From Streptacidiphilus sp041262525 (GTDB taxonomy: Bacteria; Actinomycetota; Actinomycetes; Streptomycetales; Streptomycetaceae), in the NCBI RefSeq assembly GCF_041262525.1, contig NZ_JBGCCK010000015.1, forward strand, positions 1 to 64,000: a stretch of 64,000 bases of DNA, written 5' to 3'. Position 1 is the stretch's first letter. Each line of letters begins with the position of its first letter. This document shows, in pieces, positions 40,784-49,146 of the stretch. The notes beneath the pieces were generated by a model. That model made no database searches, was not told the origin of the DNA, and saw only the letters and a program-made list of their open reading frames with translations. Made by a program: the position numbers and the translations under genes.

Positions 40784-42463
40784 ATGTCAGTGAACCGCCG
40801 CAAGCAGATCTGGTCGCGCCGCAGGGTCCTCACCACCGCGCTCGGCGGTTCCGCGGCTGCGGTGGCCGGCGCGTTCGGAATCACCAAGGCAGCCACGGCC
40901 GGTACGACGGCCAGCCCCGTCGGAGACGTCGTCGGCAAGGTCACCGTCGGCTACCAGGGCTGGTTCGCCGCCCCGGGTGACGGCTCGCCCATCGACGCCT
41001 GGTGGCACTGGAGCGCCGACGACAGCAAGTCTCCGTCGCCGTCGAACACCAACATCAAGTGTTGGCCGGACAACCGGGAGTACACCCGAACGTACCAGAG
41101 CGGGTACGCAGCACTTGGCAACGGCCAACCCGCGAGGCTGTTCTCCTCCTACGACCAGCAGACCGTGGACACGCACTTCCTGTGGATGCAGCAGAACAAC
41201 ATCGACACCGCGGCGCTGCAGCGCTTCAACCCCACTGGCGGCGAGGGCCCGACCCGCGACGCGATGGCCATCAAGGTCAGAAGCGCGGCGGAGTCCCACG
41301 GCCGCAAGTTCTACATCATGTACGACGCCACCGACTGGACGACCATGCAGTCGGAGATGAAGGCTGACTGGACGACCAAGATGAAGGCCCACACCGCGTC
41401 GAGCGCCTATGCGAAGCAGAACGGCAAGCCGGTGGTGTGCATCTGGGGCTTCGGCTTCAACGACAGCAAGCACCCCTGGGATGCGGTGACCTGCCTGGAC
41501 GTCGTCAACTGGTTCAAGAGCCAGGGCTGCTACGTCATCGGCGGGGTGCCGCGCGAGTGGCGCACCGGGGTCAACGGATCGCGGGCCGGCTTCTCCGGGG
41601 TCTACCACGCCTTCGACATGCTCACCCCCTGGATGGTCGGCGCGATAGGCAACGCGGCGGACTCCGACTCCGTCTACCGGAACGTCAACGTCCCCGACCA
41701 GGCCGACTGCAACGCCCACGGCATCGACTACCAGCCCTGCGTGCTGCCGGGGGATCTCTCCGGCCATCAGCGGGCACACGGTGACTTCATGTGGCGGCAG
41801 TTCTACAACATGGTCCGCCTCGGCGCGCAGGGTATCTACATCTCGATGTTCGACGAGTACAACGAGGGCAACCAGATCGCGAAGACCGCCGAATCCCAGG
41901 CCTGGACACCGACCGACTCCGGCTTCGCCGCCCTGGACGAGGACGGCACGGCCTGCTCCTCCGACTACTACCTGCGCCTGACCGGAGACGGCGGCCGCAT
42001 GTTCAAGGGCCAGATCGCGCTCACCGCCACCCGCCCCACCCAACCGGTCATCAGCGCCACGCCCGCGCTCAGGACGATCACTCTGCGCTCCAAGGCGAAC
42101 CACGACTACGTGACCGCCGAGAACGCCGGCGCCAACCCGCTCATCGCCAACCGCACCGCCGCCGGCCCCTGGGAGCAGTTCGACGTGGTCGACGCCGGCA
42201 ACGGCAACATCGCGCTACGGGCCAGGATCAACGGCAGGTACGTCACCGCGGACAACGCGGGCGCCGGCCCGCTGATCGCCAATCGCACCTCGATCGGCAC
42301 TTGGGAGACCTTCAGGCTGATCACGAACCCCAGCGGCACGATCAGCCTGCTCGCCCGCGTCAACGGCAGGTACGTCACCGCCGACAACGCCGGCGCCGGC
42401 CCGCTGATCGCCAACCGCACCAGCATCGGACAGTGGGAGCAGTTCGACCAGGCCATCGTGTGA
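40784..42463 (+). CDS. Tat-exported GH99/GH71-like glycosidase with beta-trefoil C-terminus
   Basis: 559 aa. The N-terminal twin-arginine signal (SRRRVLTTALGGSAAAVAGA) predicts export of the folded protein. The catalytic TIM-barrel part (about 45-430) has VTVGYQGWFAAPGDGSPIDA, FYIMYDATDW, GKPVVCIWGFGF and the acidic active-site-like IYISMFDEYNEGNQI, as in GH71/GH99-like proteins acting on alpha-glucans or mannans. The last 135 residues are three about 45-residue fascin/ricin-like repeats (NGRYVTADNAGAGPLIANRT) expected to bind glycan. It has the same catalytic type as the extracellular domain of the neighbouring sigma fusion. Substrate inferred only. Confidence 0.85.
   Translation: MSVNRRKQIWSRRRVLTTALGGSAAAVAGAFGITKAATAGTTASPVGDVVGKVTVGYQGWFAAPGDGSPIDAWWHWSADDSKSPSPSNTNIKCWPDNREYTRTYQSGYAALGNGQPARLFSSYDQQTVDTHFLWMQQNNIDTAALQRFNPTGGEGPTRDAMAIKVRSAAESHGRKFYIMYDATDWTTMQSEMKADWTTKMKAHTASSAYAKQNGKPVVCIWGFGFNDSKHPWDAVTCLDVVNWFKSQGCYVIGGVPREWRTGVNGSRAGFSGVYHAFDMLTPWMVGAIGNAADSDSVYRNVNVPDQADCNAHGIDYQPCVLPGDLSGHQRAHGDFMWRQFYNMVRLGAQGIYISMFDEYNEGNQIAKTAESQAWTPTDSGFAALDEDGTACSSDYYLRLTGDGGRMFKGQIALTATRPTQPVISATPALRTITLRSKANHDYVTAENAGANPLIANRTAAGPWEQFDVVDAGNGNIALRARINGRYVTADNAGAGPLIANRTSIGTWETFRLITNPSGTISLLARVNGRYVTADNAGAGPLIANRTSIGQWEQFDQAIV
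42064..42456 (+). repeat. Three internal repeats encoding the beta-trefoil domain
   Basis: Three about 130-bp units encode (K/N)(H/G)xYVTAxNAGAxPLIANRTxxGxWExF. Units two and three are nearly identical at the DNA level (GGCAGGTACGTCACCGC, then CAACGC(G/C)GGCGCCGGCCC), indicating recent duplication or gene conversion. Confidence 0.85.
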
Positions 42464-42553
42464 CCGCAGGAGGTGTAGCGATGCCGATCCGTCAGAAGGC
42501 GGACAGGCCGTGCCTCCGTTAGGGGAACTGACCCAAGTCCGCCGAGCTGGCCC

Positions 42554-43351
42554 CTAGCGAGCGCGACGGAACCTTCCGGGAGACACTCCGACGATGCGCT
42601 TGAAGTGTCTCCCCAAGTGCGCCTGGTCGTAGAAGCCCGCCGCCGTCGCCGCCTCCGCGGGCGGGAGGCCGTCGAGCAGCAGAGAGCGGGCGCGTTCGAC
42701 GCGGCGGGCCGTCAGGTACTGGTGCGGGGCCAGACCGAACGCCGCGCTGAACGCGCGGACGAGGTGGGCCGGGTGCGCGTGGACGAGCTCGGCGGCCTCG
42801 TTCAGGGTGACGCCTTGCACGACACGTGCGTCGAGGAGATCGCGCAGGTGCTCGGCGACACCGCGTTCGCGCTCCGGCGGCCGCACCGTGGCCGCCATCG
42901 GTCGCAAATGCCCGCGCAGCCGTTCGCCGATGAAGGCGAGCCTGCTCTCCGCTTCCAGTTCGTCCCCCCGGTTCGCCAGAACCGTGTGCAGCTGTCCGAC
43001 CCGGCGGCGCAGCAGCAGGTCCGCGAGGTCAGGAGTGTCCGCCGCCGAACCGATCAGCGCGGCGTCCAGGACGCTCAGGTCCAGGTACAGCACTCGCTTG
43101 CGGAAACCCTCCGGCGTCGCCGGTGAACCGTTGTGCGGGATGTGCGGCGGCAGCAGGGAGACGGTCTCGTGCAGCGTGCCGCAGGCGTGGCGGTTGAGGT
43201 CGTAGCGGACCGCGCCGGTGTCGACGATCAGCAGCGTCCACACGTCGTGGACGTGCATCGGGTAGGCGTGCTCGGTGAAGCGGGCGTGGAAGACCTCGGT
43301 GACGCCCGGGACCGGTGGGCGCCACGCGAAGACCTCCTCGCGTGTGGCCAT
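42554..43351 (-). CDS. AraC-family transcriptional regulator
   Basis: 265 aa from ATG 43351. An N-terminal cupin-like AraC ligand domain (HARFTEHAYPMHVHDVWTLL; PPHIPHNGSPATPEG) precedes two C-terminal helix-turn-helix units (VTLNEAAELVHAHPAHLVRA; PAEAATAAGFYDQAHLGRHF with the final FKRIVGVSPGRFRR). It is divergent from a DUF2000 gene only 49 bp away, a frequent pair in Streptomyces. It probably controls that gene and itself. Confidence 0.92.
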   Translation of the reverse strand: MATREEVFAWRPPVPGVTEVFHARFTEHAYPMHVHDVWTLLIVDTGAVRYDLNRHACGTLHETVSLLPPHIPHNGSPATPEGFRKRVLYLDLSVLDAALIGSAADTPDLADLLLRRRVGQLHTVLANRGDELEAESRLAFIGERLRGHLRPMAATVRPPERERGVAEHLRDLLDARVVQGVTLNEAAELVHAHPAHLVRAFSAAFGLAPHQYLTARRVERARSLLLDGLPPAEAATAAGFYDQAHLGRHFKRIVGVSPGRFRRAR

Positions 43352-43400
43352 GCAAACAACGTACAAGACCGACTCGGCGACCGGGCGGCAGTCTCAGCGC

Positions 43401-43841
43401 ATGACCGACCGCGAGAACGCACCCGCACCCGTCCGCTTCGACACCAAGATCGCCGTGCTCCTCCGCGACGACCTGCAGACCTGGCAGCGCCTGAACGTGA
43501 CCGCGTTCCTGGTGAGCGGCCTCGGGACGGAGGCGCCCGAGGTGATCGGCGAGCCCTACGCTGACGCCGACGACACCCCCTACCTGCGGATGTTCCGCCA
43601 GCCCGTGCTGGTCTTCGAGGGCTCGAAGGAGACGATCACCGCCGCGCACGGCCGCGCCCTTGCCCGCGCGCTGCCGCGGGCGGTGTTCACGTCCGACCTG
43701 TTCACCACCGGCAACGACGTGGACAACCGCGCAGCGGTGCGGGCCGTGCGACGAGATGACCTGGATCTCGTCGGCCTGGCCGTCCACGGGCCGCGTAACG
43801 CCGTCGACAAGGTGTTCAAGGGTGCCCGGATGCACCCGTGA
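43401..43841 (+). CDS. DUF2000 family protein
   Basis: 146 aa from ATG 43401. It has the DUF2000 order: KIAVLLRDDLQTWQRLNVTAF, then IGEPYADADDTPYLRMFRQPV and VFTSDLFTTGNDVDNRAAVR. The fold resembles peptidyl-tRNA hydrolase 2-like proteins, but no activity is established. It is divergent from the AraC gene. A 13-bp direct repeat GTCTCAATCGGAC (43858-43870 and 43873-43885) lies just downstream. Confidence 0.85.
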   Translation: MTDRENAPAPVRFDTKIAVLLRDDLQTWQRLNVTAFLVSGLGTEAPEVIGEPYADADDTPYLRMFRQPVLVFEGSKETITAAHGRALARALPRAVFTSDLFTTGNDVDNRAAVRAVRRDDLDLVGLAVHGPRNAVDKVFKGARMHP

Positions 43842-43875
43842 TCCGCTGGACAGGCCAGTCTCAATCGGACCCGTC

Positions 43876-44424
43876 TCAATCGGACGGCGTGGCCGAGGAC
43901 CACACGCCCATCCACTGCTCGGCGCCCCACTCCTCGAACCGTTGCACCTCGGTGAACCCCAGCCTGGCCGCGAGGCGCATCGAGCGATCGTTGGCCGTCT
44001 GGGTGCAGAGCACCACCGGCTCGCCGGGACGCGCGTCGGCGAACCAGCCGAGTGCTGCCGCGCACGCCTCGGTGGCGTACCCGCGTCCCCATGCCTCTGG
44101 TAGGAACAGGTAGCCGAGCTCGGCCTCGCCGGCATCCGGACGGACATGACTCCGATGCTCCGCGTCGCGCCGGTTGAGCTCGATCGTGCCGATCATCGCT
44201 CCGTCGAGATCGACCACGAAATGGCCGGGGCGCCGCCCGGGAACCTCAGGCACCGCGCGCGCGAGCTCATCGCGCGGTCGCGGGCCACCGATGTAGGTGC
44301 CCACCTGCGGCGAGGCGAACAGCTCGATGAACGCTGCACGGTCCCGGGCCTCGGACTCGCGGAGCACGAGCCGCTCGGTCCTGATCGGGGCAGCTGGCCA
44401 GACGACGGGTCCGAGTTCAGTCAC
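43876..44424 (-). CDS. GNAT-family N-acetyltransferase (RimJ/RimL type)
   Basis: 182 aa from GTG 44424, chosen because GAGGA lies about 10 bp upstream (a TTG at 44433 is too close to it). Acetyltransferase_3 pattern: IRTERLVLRESEARDRAAFI, the beta-4 strand GEAELGYLFLPEAWGRGYAT with the acetyl-CoA P-loop (WGRGYATEA), and the C-terminal NDRSMRLAARLGFTEVQRFE. It may acetylate a protein N-terminus or a small amine; the acceptor is unknown. It is divergent from the DeoR gene. Confidence 0.88.
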   Translation of the reverse strand: MTELGPVVWPAAPIRTERLVLRESEARDRAAFIELFASPQVGTYIGGPRPRDELARAVPEVPGRRPGHFVVDLDGAMIGTIELNRRDAEHRSHVRPDAGEAELGYLFLPEAWGRGYATEACAAALGWFADARPGEPVVLCTQTANDRSMRLAARLGFTEVQRFEEWGAEQWMGVWSSATPSD

Positions 44425-44669
44425 GGCGGGCAATTCCTCTCGACGGCGGCGGCACCAGGAGAAGGTGCCGCAGAGGGGGACGCGTCTGCCGAGTGATGCA
44501 GTTCCTGGTCAACGGGTCCGCCACCCGTCGCAGCCGGGATTGAGGAGAGGAAGGCGAAGGGGCGGCTTCCGCTCTGTCCTCCGGCGGCGCGCGGGCCTTC
44601 CTGTACACCGGCGGGGAGTGAAGCCGAACCTTCTCTGCCTGACGCCGGACTCGGTCCGGTCGGTGCCGA

Positions 44670-44846
44670 AACGGGCGCGTTCGGAGGCGTCTTCGGGCAG
44701 CTACGCGCGCATCGCAAGGCGCTGCCCGCTGCGGCCTGCAGCGATGGACTTTCGAAACGGGCACGATTCGGGCCGCTTTGTGTCCGTACCGGCGGGAGGC
44801 GCGGTTCCGGTGCGGCTGTATAAATCTCACACGGGCACATTCGGGC
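44670..44846 (+). promoter_or_regulatory. Three related operator-like motifs upstream of the DeoR gene
   Basis: AACGGGCGCGTTCGGAGGC (from 44670), ACGGGCACGATTCGGGC (44757-44773) and ACGGGCACATTCGGGC (44831-44846) are copies of ACGGGCRCR(A)TTCGG. They are spaced about 87 and 74 bp apart in the 463-bp region before the DeoR gene. Repeated, phased sites are usual for DeoR autoregulators that loop DNA. The region contains no gene. Confidence 0.6.
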
Positions 44847-44887
44847 GTCCGTTGTCCGATCGGGCAGGGTGGGAAAGTGGGGCGGGG

Positions 44888-45649
44888 ATGAGAGCGGAGG
44901 AGCGACAGAAGCGGATCCTGGCCCTCGCGCGTCAGGAAGGCCGCGTCGTGGTCACCGTGGCCGCGGCCGATCTCGGCGTCGCCGCTGAGACGATCCGCAG
45001 GGATCTGGGCGAGTTGGAGCGCAAGGGTCACGTCCGGCGGACCCACGGCGGCGCCTACCCGGTGGAGAGCGCAGGCTTCGAAACCGGCCTGGAGCAGCGG
45101 GTCACGCTTCACGTCGAGGCCAAGCGCCGGATCGCCGCCGAGGCCGTCAAGCTGCTGGACGGGGCGGAGACCGTCTTCGTGGACGAGGGCTACACCCCTC
45201 AACTGCTGGCCGCGATGCTTCCGACGGACCGGCCGCTGACCGTGGTGACGGCGTCGCTGCCCACCGCCGCGGCGATCGCGGACTCGGAGAACACGACCGT
45301 CCTGCTGCTGGGCGGCCGGGTCCGGCACCGGACGCTGGCGACCGTGGGGTCGTGGGCCTGTGCGATGCTCTCGGGCTTCGTGATCGACCTCGCCTTCCTG
45401 GGCGCGAACGGCATCTCCCGCGAGCACGGCCTGACCACCCCTGACCCGGTCGTGGCCGACGTCAAGGCCAAGGCGCTGGAGGTGTCCCGAAGACGGATCT
45501 TCATCGGACACCACGGCAAGTTCGGCGCGAGCAGCTTCTGCCGTTTCGCCGACGTGTCCGACTTCGAAGCGATCGTCACCGACAACGGTCTGTCAAGTGC
45601 GGAAGCCGGCCGCTACGCGCGGATGGGACTGCACGTCATCCGGGCCTGA
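44888..45649 (+). CDS. DeoR-family repressor of the polyol operon
   Basis: 253 aa from ATG 44888. The N-terminal DeoR helix-turn-helix (MRAEERQKRILALARQEGRV; AAETIRRDLGELERKGHVRR with THGGA) is followed by a sugar-phosphate-isomerase-like sensor domain (VFVDEGYTPQLLAAMLP; FLGANGISREHGLTTPDPVV; DNGLSSAE). The sensor normally binds a phosphorylated sugar, here plausibly fructose 6-phosphate or a polyol phosphate. It is the first gene before the ABC transporter operon (143-bp gap), so local control is very likely. Confidence 0.92.
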   Translation: MRAEERQKRILALARQEGRVVVTVAAADLGVAAETIRRDLGELERKGHVRRTHGGAYPVESAGFETGLEQRVTLHVEAKRRIAAEAVKLLDGAETVFVDEGYTPQLLAAMLPTDRPLTVVTASLPTAAAIADSENTTVLLLGGRVRHRTLATVGSWACAMLSGFVIDLAFLGANGISREHGLTTPDPVVADVKAKALEVSRRRIFIGHHGKFGASSFCRFADVSDFEAIVTDNGLSSAEAGRYARMGLHVIRA

Positions 45650-45792
45650 ACGCTCACATCCCCCAGGGTCGGCGCTCCGCGCCGCGCCCAGGTCACCCGT
45701 ACCCCAAAATCCGCAACCCCTCCCACCCTCGCACCCCCGCACCCCCAGATCCGGTCCCACCCCGACCGGCTTTCGTAAGGGAAAGGAACATC

Positions 45793-47163
45793 ATGACGAA
45801 CAGACAGGTTCTTCGCCGGCACCTCGTCATCACCGGGGCCGTGGCCCTCAGCGGCGCGCTGCTCGCGGCATGCAGCGGAGCTGGTGGAGCCGGCGGGGGT
45901 GGCGGCTCGCAGAGCCACACCATCAACGTGCTGATGGTGAACAACCCGCAGATGGCGGACCTCCAGAAGCTCACGGCGGACAACTTCACCAAGGCCACCG
46001 GCATCAAGGTCAACTTCACGGTCCTGCCCGAGAACGACGTCCGCGACAAGATCACCCAGGACTTCTCCAGCCAGGCCGGCCAGTACGACGTGGCGAGCAT
46101 CAGTAACTACGAGACGCCGATCTACGCGAAGAACGGCTGGCTCGCTCCGCTGACCACCTACGCCGGAAGCGACACCGGTTTCGACCAGAGCGACATCCTG
46201 CCCAACATGCAGAAGTCCCTCACCGTGAACGGTCAGATCTACGCCGAGCCGTTCTACGGCGAGTCGTCCTTCCTGATGTACCGCAAGGACGTCTTCGCCT
46301 CCAAGGGCCTGACCATGCCGGCGAACCCGACGTGGGCCCAGGTCTCCGACCTGGCCGCCAAGGTGGACGGTGCGCAGCCCGGCATGAAGGGCATCTGCCT
46401 GCGCGGACAGGTGGGTTGGGGCGAGATGCTGGCGCCGCTGACCACGGTGGTCAACACCATGGGCGGCACCTGGTTCGACAAGGACTGGAAGGCCCAGCTC
46501 GACAGCCCCGCCTTCACGAAGGCGACGAAGTTCTACGTCGATCTGGTGCGCGCCCACGGCGAGGCCGGCGCCCCGCAGGCGGGATTCGCCGAGTGCCTCA
46601 ACAACATGCAGCAGGGCAAGGTCGGCATGTGGTACGACGCGACGTCCGCGGCCGGGTTGTTGGACGCCTCGGACTCGCCCGTCGCCGGGAAGGTGGGCTA
46701 CGTGGCGGCCCCGGTCGACCAGACCAAGAGCTCCGGCTGGCTCTACACCTGGGCCTGGGGCGTACAGAAGGCCAGCAAGAACCAGAGCGACGCCTGGAAG
46801 TTCATCTCCTGGGCGTCCGGCAAGCAGTACGAGCAGCTGGTCGGCACCACCCTGGGCTGGTCCCGCGTCCCGGCAGGCAAGCGCACCTCGACGTACGCCA
46901 ACCCGCAGTACCTCGGCGCCGCTTCGGCCTTCGCCAAGGAGACCGAGGCCGCACTGAACGCCGCCGACCCGGAGAACCCGGGCGTCCAGCCCAGGCCCGC
47001 TCCCGGGATCCAGTTCGTCGGCATCCCGGAGTTCACCGACCTGGGGACCCAGGTCTCCCAGCAGATCAACGCCGCCGTGGCCGGCCAGATCAGCGTCTCG
47101 CAGGCGCTGCAGAACAGCCAGGCCCTGGCCGCGAAGGTCGCCGCCAAGTACCAGGGCCACTGA
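45793..47163 (+). CDS. ABC transporter sugar/polyol-binding lipoprotein
   Basis: 456 aa. The signal peptide ends in lipobox LLAAC (Cys about residue 27), followed by a glycine-rich linker. It is a cluster B/D-type extracellular solute-binding protein (ADNFTKATGIKVNFTVLPEN; QDFSSQAGQYDVASISNYET; KVGMWYDATSAAGLLD; WAWGVQKASKNQSDAWKFIS). It resembles sorbitol/mannitol binding proteins (SmoE/MtlE type). AAGGGAAAGGAA precedes the ATG. It is first in a run of five genes; the dehydrogenase and kinase downstream indicate a polyol ligand (inference). Confidence 0.9.
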   Translation: MTNRQVLRRHLVITGAVALSGALLAACSGAGGAGGGGGSQSHTINVLMVNNPQMADLQKLTADNFTKATGIKVNFTVLPENDVRDKITQDFSSQAGQYDVASISNYETPIYAKNGWLAPLTTYAGSDTGFDQSDILPNMQKSLTVNGQIYAEPFYGESSFLMYRKDVFASKGLTMPANPTWAQVSDLAAKVDGAQPGMKGICLRGQVGWGEMLAPLTTVVNTMGGTWFDKDWKAQLDSPAFTKATKFYVDLVRAHGEAGAPQAGFAECLNNMQQGKVGMWYDATSAAGLLDASDSPVAGKVGYVAAPVDQTKSSGWLYTWAWGVQKASKNQSDAWKFISWASGKQYEQLVGTTLGWSRVPAGKRTSTYANPQYLGAASAFAKETEAALNAADPENPGVQPRPAPGIQFVGIPEFTDLGTQVSQQINAAVAGQISVSQALQNSQALAAKVAAKYQGH

Positions 47164-47311
47164 CGGTCACCTCGCACCTCGCACCCCATCCGACGGCTTC
47201 CGGTCCGACCGTTGCGTTCCCTCTGACCGGGGCCGTCGTGCGAGGCGGTGAGACAGAAGCAGTCAGGTAGAAGCGGTGAGACAGGGGCGAAGAGACAGAG
47301 GCGGAGAGACC

Positions 47312-48274
47312 ATGAGCACTGTATCGATCACCGGACGTGGCAGGGCCCGCGAGGCCGCACAACGCGGAGCGCCACCGACCACGAACCGGCCCCGCGGCGC
47401 CTGGGCCCGCCGAGCTCCGCTGCTCCCGGCCCTGCTCTTCATGATCGTTGTCACCCAACTGCCGTTCGTCGGCACCCTGGTGATCTCGTTCATGCGCTGG
47501 AACGCCCTCGTGCCCGGCGACCGGGGCTTCGCCGGACTGTCCAACTACCGGTCGGCGATCACCGATCCGGCGCTGCGCTCGGCGATCCTGACGACGGTGG
47601 TGCTCACCGCCTCCGTCGTCCTGGTGAGCCTGCTGCTCGGGTTGGGGCTGGCGCTGTTGCTGGACCGACCGTTCCGCGGCCGGGGCGTCGTCCGCACCAT
47701 GCTGATCGCCCCGTTCCTGGTCGTCCCGGTGGCGTCCGCGTTGCTGTGGAAGCACGCCATCTACAACGCCTCCTACGGGCTCATCAACGGGTCGCTGAGC
47801 TGGATCTGGAGCCTCTTCGGCAGCTCGCACCCACCGCAGCCGGACTGGATGTCCAGCGTGCCGCTGATCTCCGTCGAGGCGTCACTGGTCTGGCAGTGGA
47901 CGCCGTTCATGATGCTGATCCTGCTCGCGGGGCTGCAGAGCCGTCCGATGGACGTCGTCGAGGCGGCCCGGGTGGACGGCGCGAGCACCTGGCAGGTGTT
48001 CCGCTACCTGACCTTTCCGCACCTGCGTCGGTACCTGGAGCTCGCCGCGCTGCTCGGCAGCATCTACGTGGTCCAGAACTTCGACGCCGTGTTCACCCTG
48101 ACCTCCGGCAGCCTCGGCACCGCCAACCTGCCCTACACCGTCTACGAGACCTTCTACCAGGGCCACGACTACGGCCAGGCGTCCGCCGAGGGCGTCGTGG
48201 TGGTCATCTGCTCCATCGTGCTGGCGACCTTCGCCCTGCGGAGCGTCTCGTCCCTGCTGAAGGAGGACTCATGA
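47312..48274 (+). CDS. ABC transporter permease 1 (MalF/SmoF-like)
   Basis: 320 aa from ATG 47312. It has six membrane helices with the cytoplasmic EAA loop EAARVDGASTWQVFRYLTFP, which docks the ATPase. A disordered N-terminus (about 40 residues, Arg/Ala-rich) precedes helix 1. The 148-bp leader before it is purine-rich with repeated GAGACAG units. Its stop overlaps the start of permease 2 by 4 bp (ATGA). Confidence 0.93.
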   Translation: MSTVSITGRGRAREAAQRGAPPTTNRPRGAWARRAPLLPALLFMIVVTQLPFVGTLVISFMRWNALVPGDRGFAGLSNYRSAITDPALRSAILTTVVLTASVVLVSLLLGLGLALLLDRPFRGRGVVRTMLIAPFLVVPVASALLWKHAIYNASYGLINGSLSWIWSLFGSSHPPQPDWMSSVPLISVEASLVWQWTPFMMLILLAGLQSRPMDVVEAARVDGASTWQVFRYLTFPHLRRYLELAALLGSIYVVQNFDAVFTLTSGSLGTANLPYTVYETFYQGHDYGQASAEGVVVVICSIVLATFALRSVSSLLKEDS

Positions 48275-49146
48275 GCACGTCTGTCGCCCGTCGCAACGTC
48301 CGGGTCCAAGCCGGGCCGGCTCGGGGAAGGTCTGCCGGACGGGCGCTGGGCCTGCTGGCGTGGCTGTGCGGTCTGGTGTTCTTCCTGCCCTTCGCCTGGA
48401 TGGTGCTGACCTCGCTGCACAGCGAGGCGCACGCCGCGACGAACCCGCCGAGCCTCGGCGTCGGCCTGACCCTGCAGGGCTACCGCGAGTTCTTCGGCTC
48501 GGACACCGGGGTGAGCCCCTGGCCGCCGCTGATCAACTCGCTGACGGCCAGCGTCGCCTCGACGCTGCTGGTCCTGGCGTTGGCGATCCCCGCCGCGTAC
48601 GCGCTGGCGATCAAGCCGGTGCGCAAGTGGTCCGACGTCATGTTCTTCTTCCTGTCGACCAAGATGCTGCCCGTGGTGGCCGGACTGCTGCCGGTCTACC
48701 TGATCGCCCAGAACGCGGGGATGCTGGACAACATCTGGCTGCTCGTCATCCTCTACACCTCGATGAACCTGCCGATCGCGGTGTGGATGATGCGGTCGTT
48801 CCTCGCCGAGGTGCCCAAGGAGATCCTGGAGGCCGCCTCGATCGACGGGGCGGGCCTGCTGACCACGCTCGGGCGGATCGTGGCGCCTGTGGCGGCGCCG
48901 GGCATCGCGGCCACCGCGCTGATCTCCTTCATCTTCAGCTGGAACGAGCTGCTGTTCGCCCGGGTGCTGACCGGCGTCGTCGCCGGCACCGCGCCCGTCT
49001 TCCTGACCGGTTTCGTCACCAGCCAGGGCCTGTTCCTGGCCAAGGTGTGCGCCGCCGCCGTCTGCATCTCCATACCGGTTCTCCTCGCCGGATTCGCCGC
49101 CCAGGACAAGCTCGTCCAGGGCCTCTCCCTGGGAGCAGTCAAGTGA
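48271..49146 (+). CDS. ABC transporter permease 2 (MalG/SmoG-like)
   Basis: 291 aa, start ATG 48271 overlapping the upstream stop, after AAGGAGGACTC. Six helices; EAA loop EILEAASIDGAGLLTTLGRI. It forms the heterodimeric channel with permease 1. No ATPase gene is in this operon. As in other streptomycete sugar importers, a shared ATPase of the MsiK type encoded elsewhere probably powers it (known for the genus, inferred here). Its stop overlaps the dehydrogenase start (GTGA). Confidence 0.93.
   Translation: MSTSVARRNVRVQAGPARGRSAGRALGLLAWLCGLVFFLPFAWMVLTSLHSEAHAATNPPSLGVGLTLQGYREFFGSDTGVSPWPPLINSLTASVASTLLVLALAIPAAYALAIKPVRKWSDVMFFFLSTKMLPVVAGLLPVYLIAQNAGMLDNIWLLVILYTSMNLPIAVWMMRSFLAEVPKEILEAASIDGAGLLTTLGRIVAPVAAPGIAATALISFIFSWNELLFARVLTGVVAGTAPVFLTGFVTSQGLFLAKVCAAAVCISIPVLLAGFAAQDKLVQGLSLGAVK

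Noticed and set aside
43858..43885. 13-bp direct repeat GTCTCAATCGGAC between the DUF2000 and GNAT genes
   Set aside because: Real, but it overlaps a stop codon, has no dyad and is most simply a small slippage duplication.
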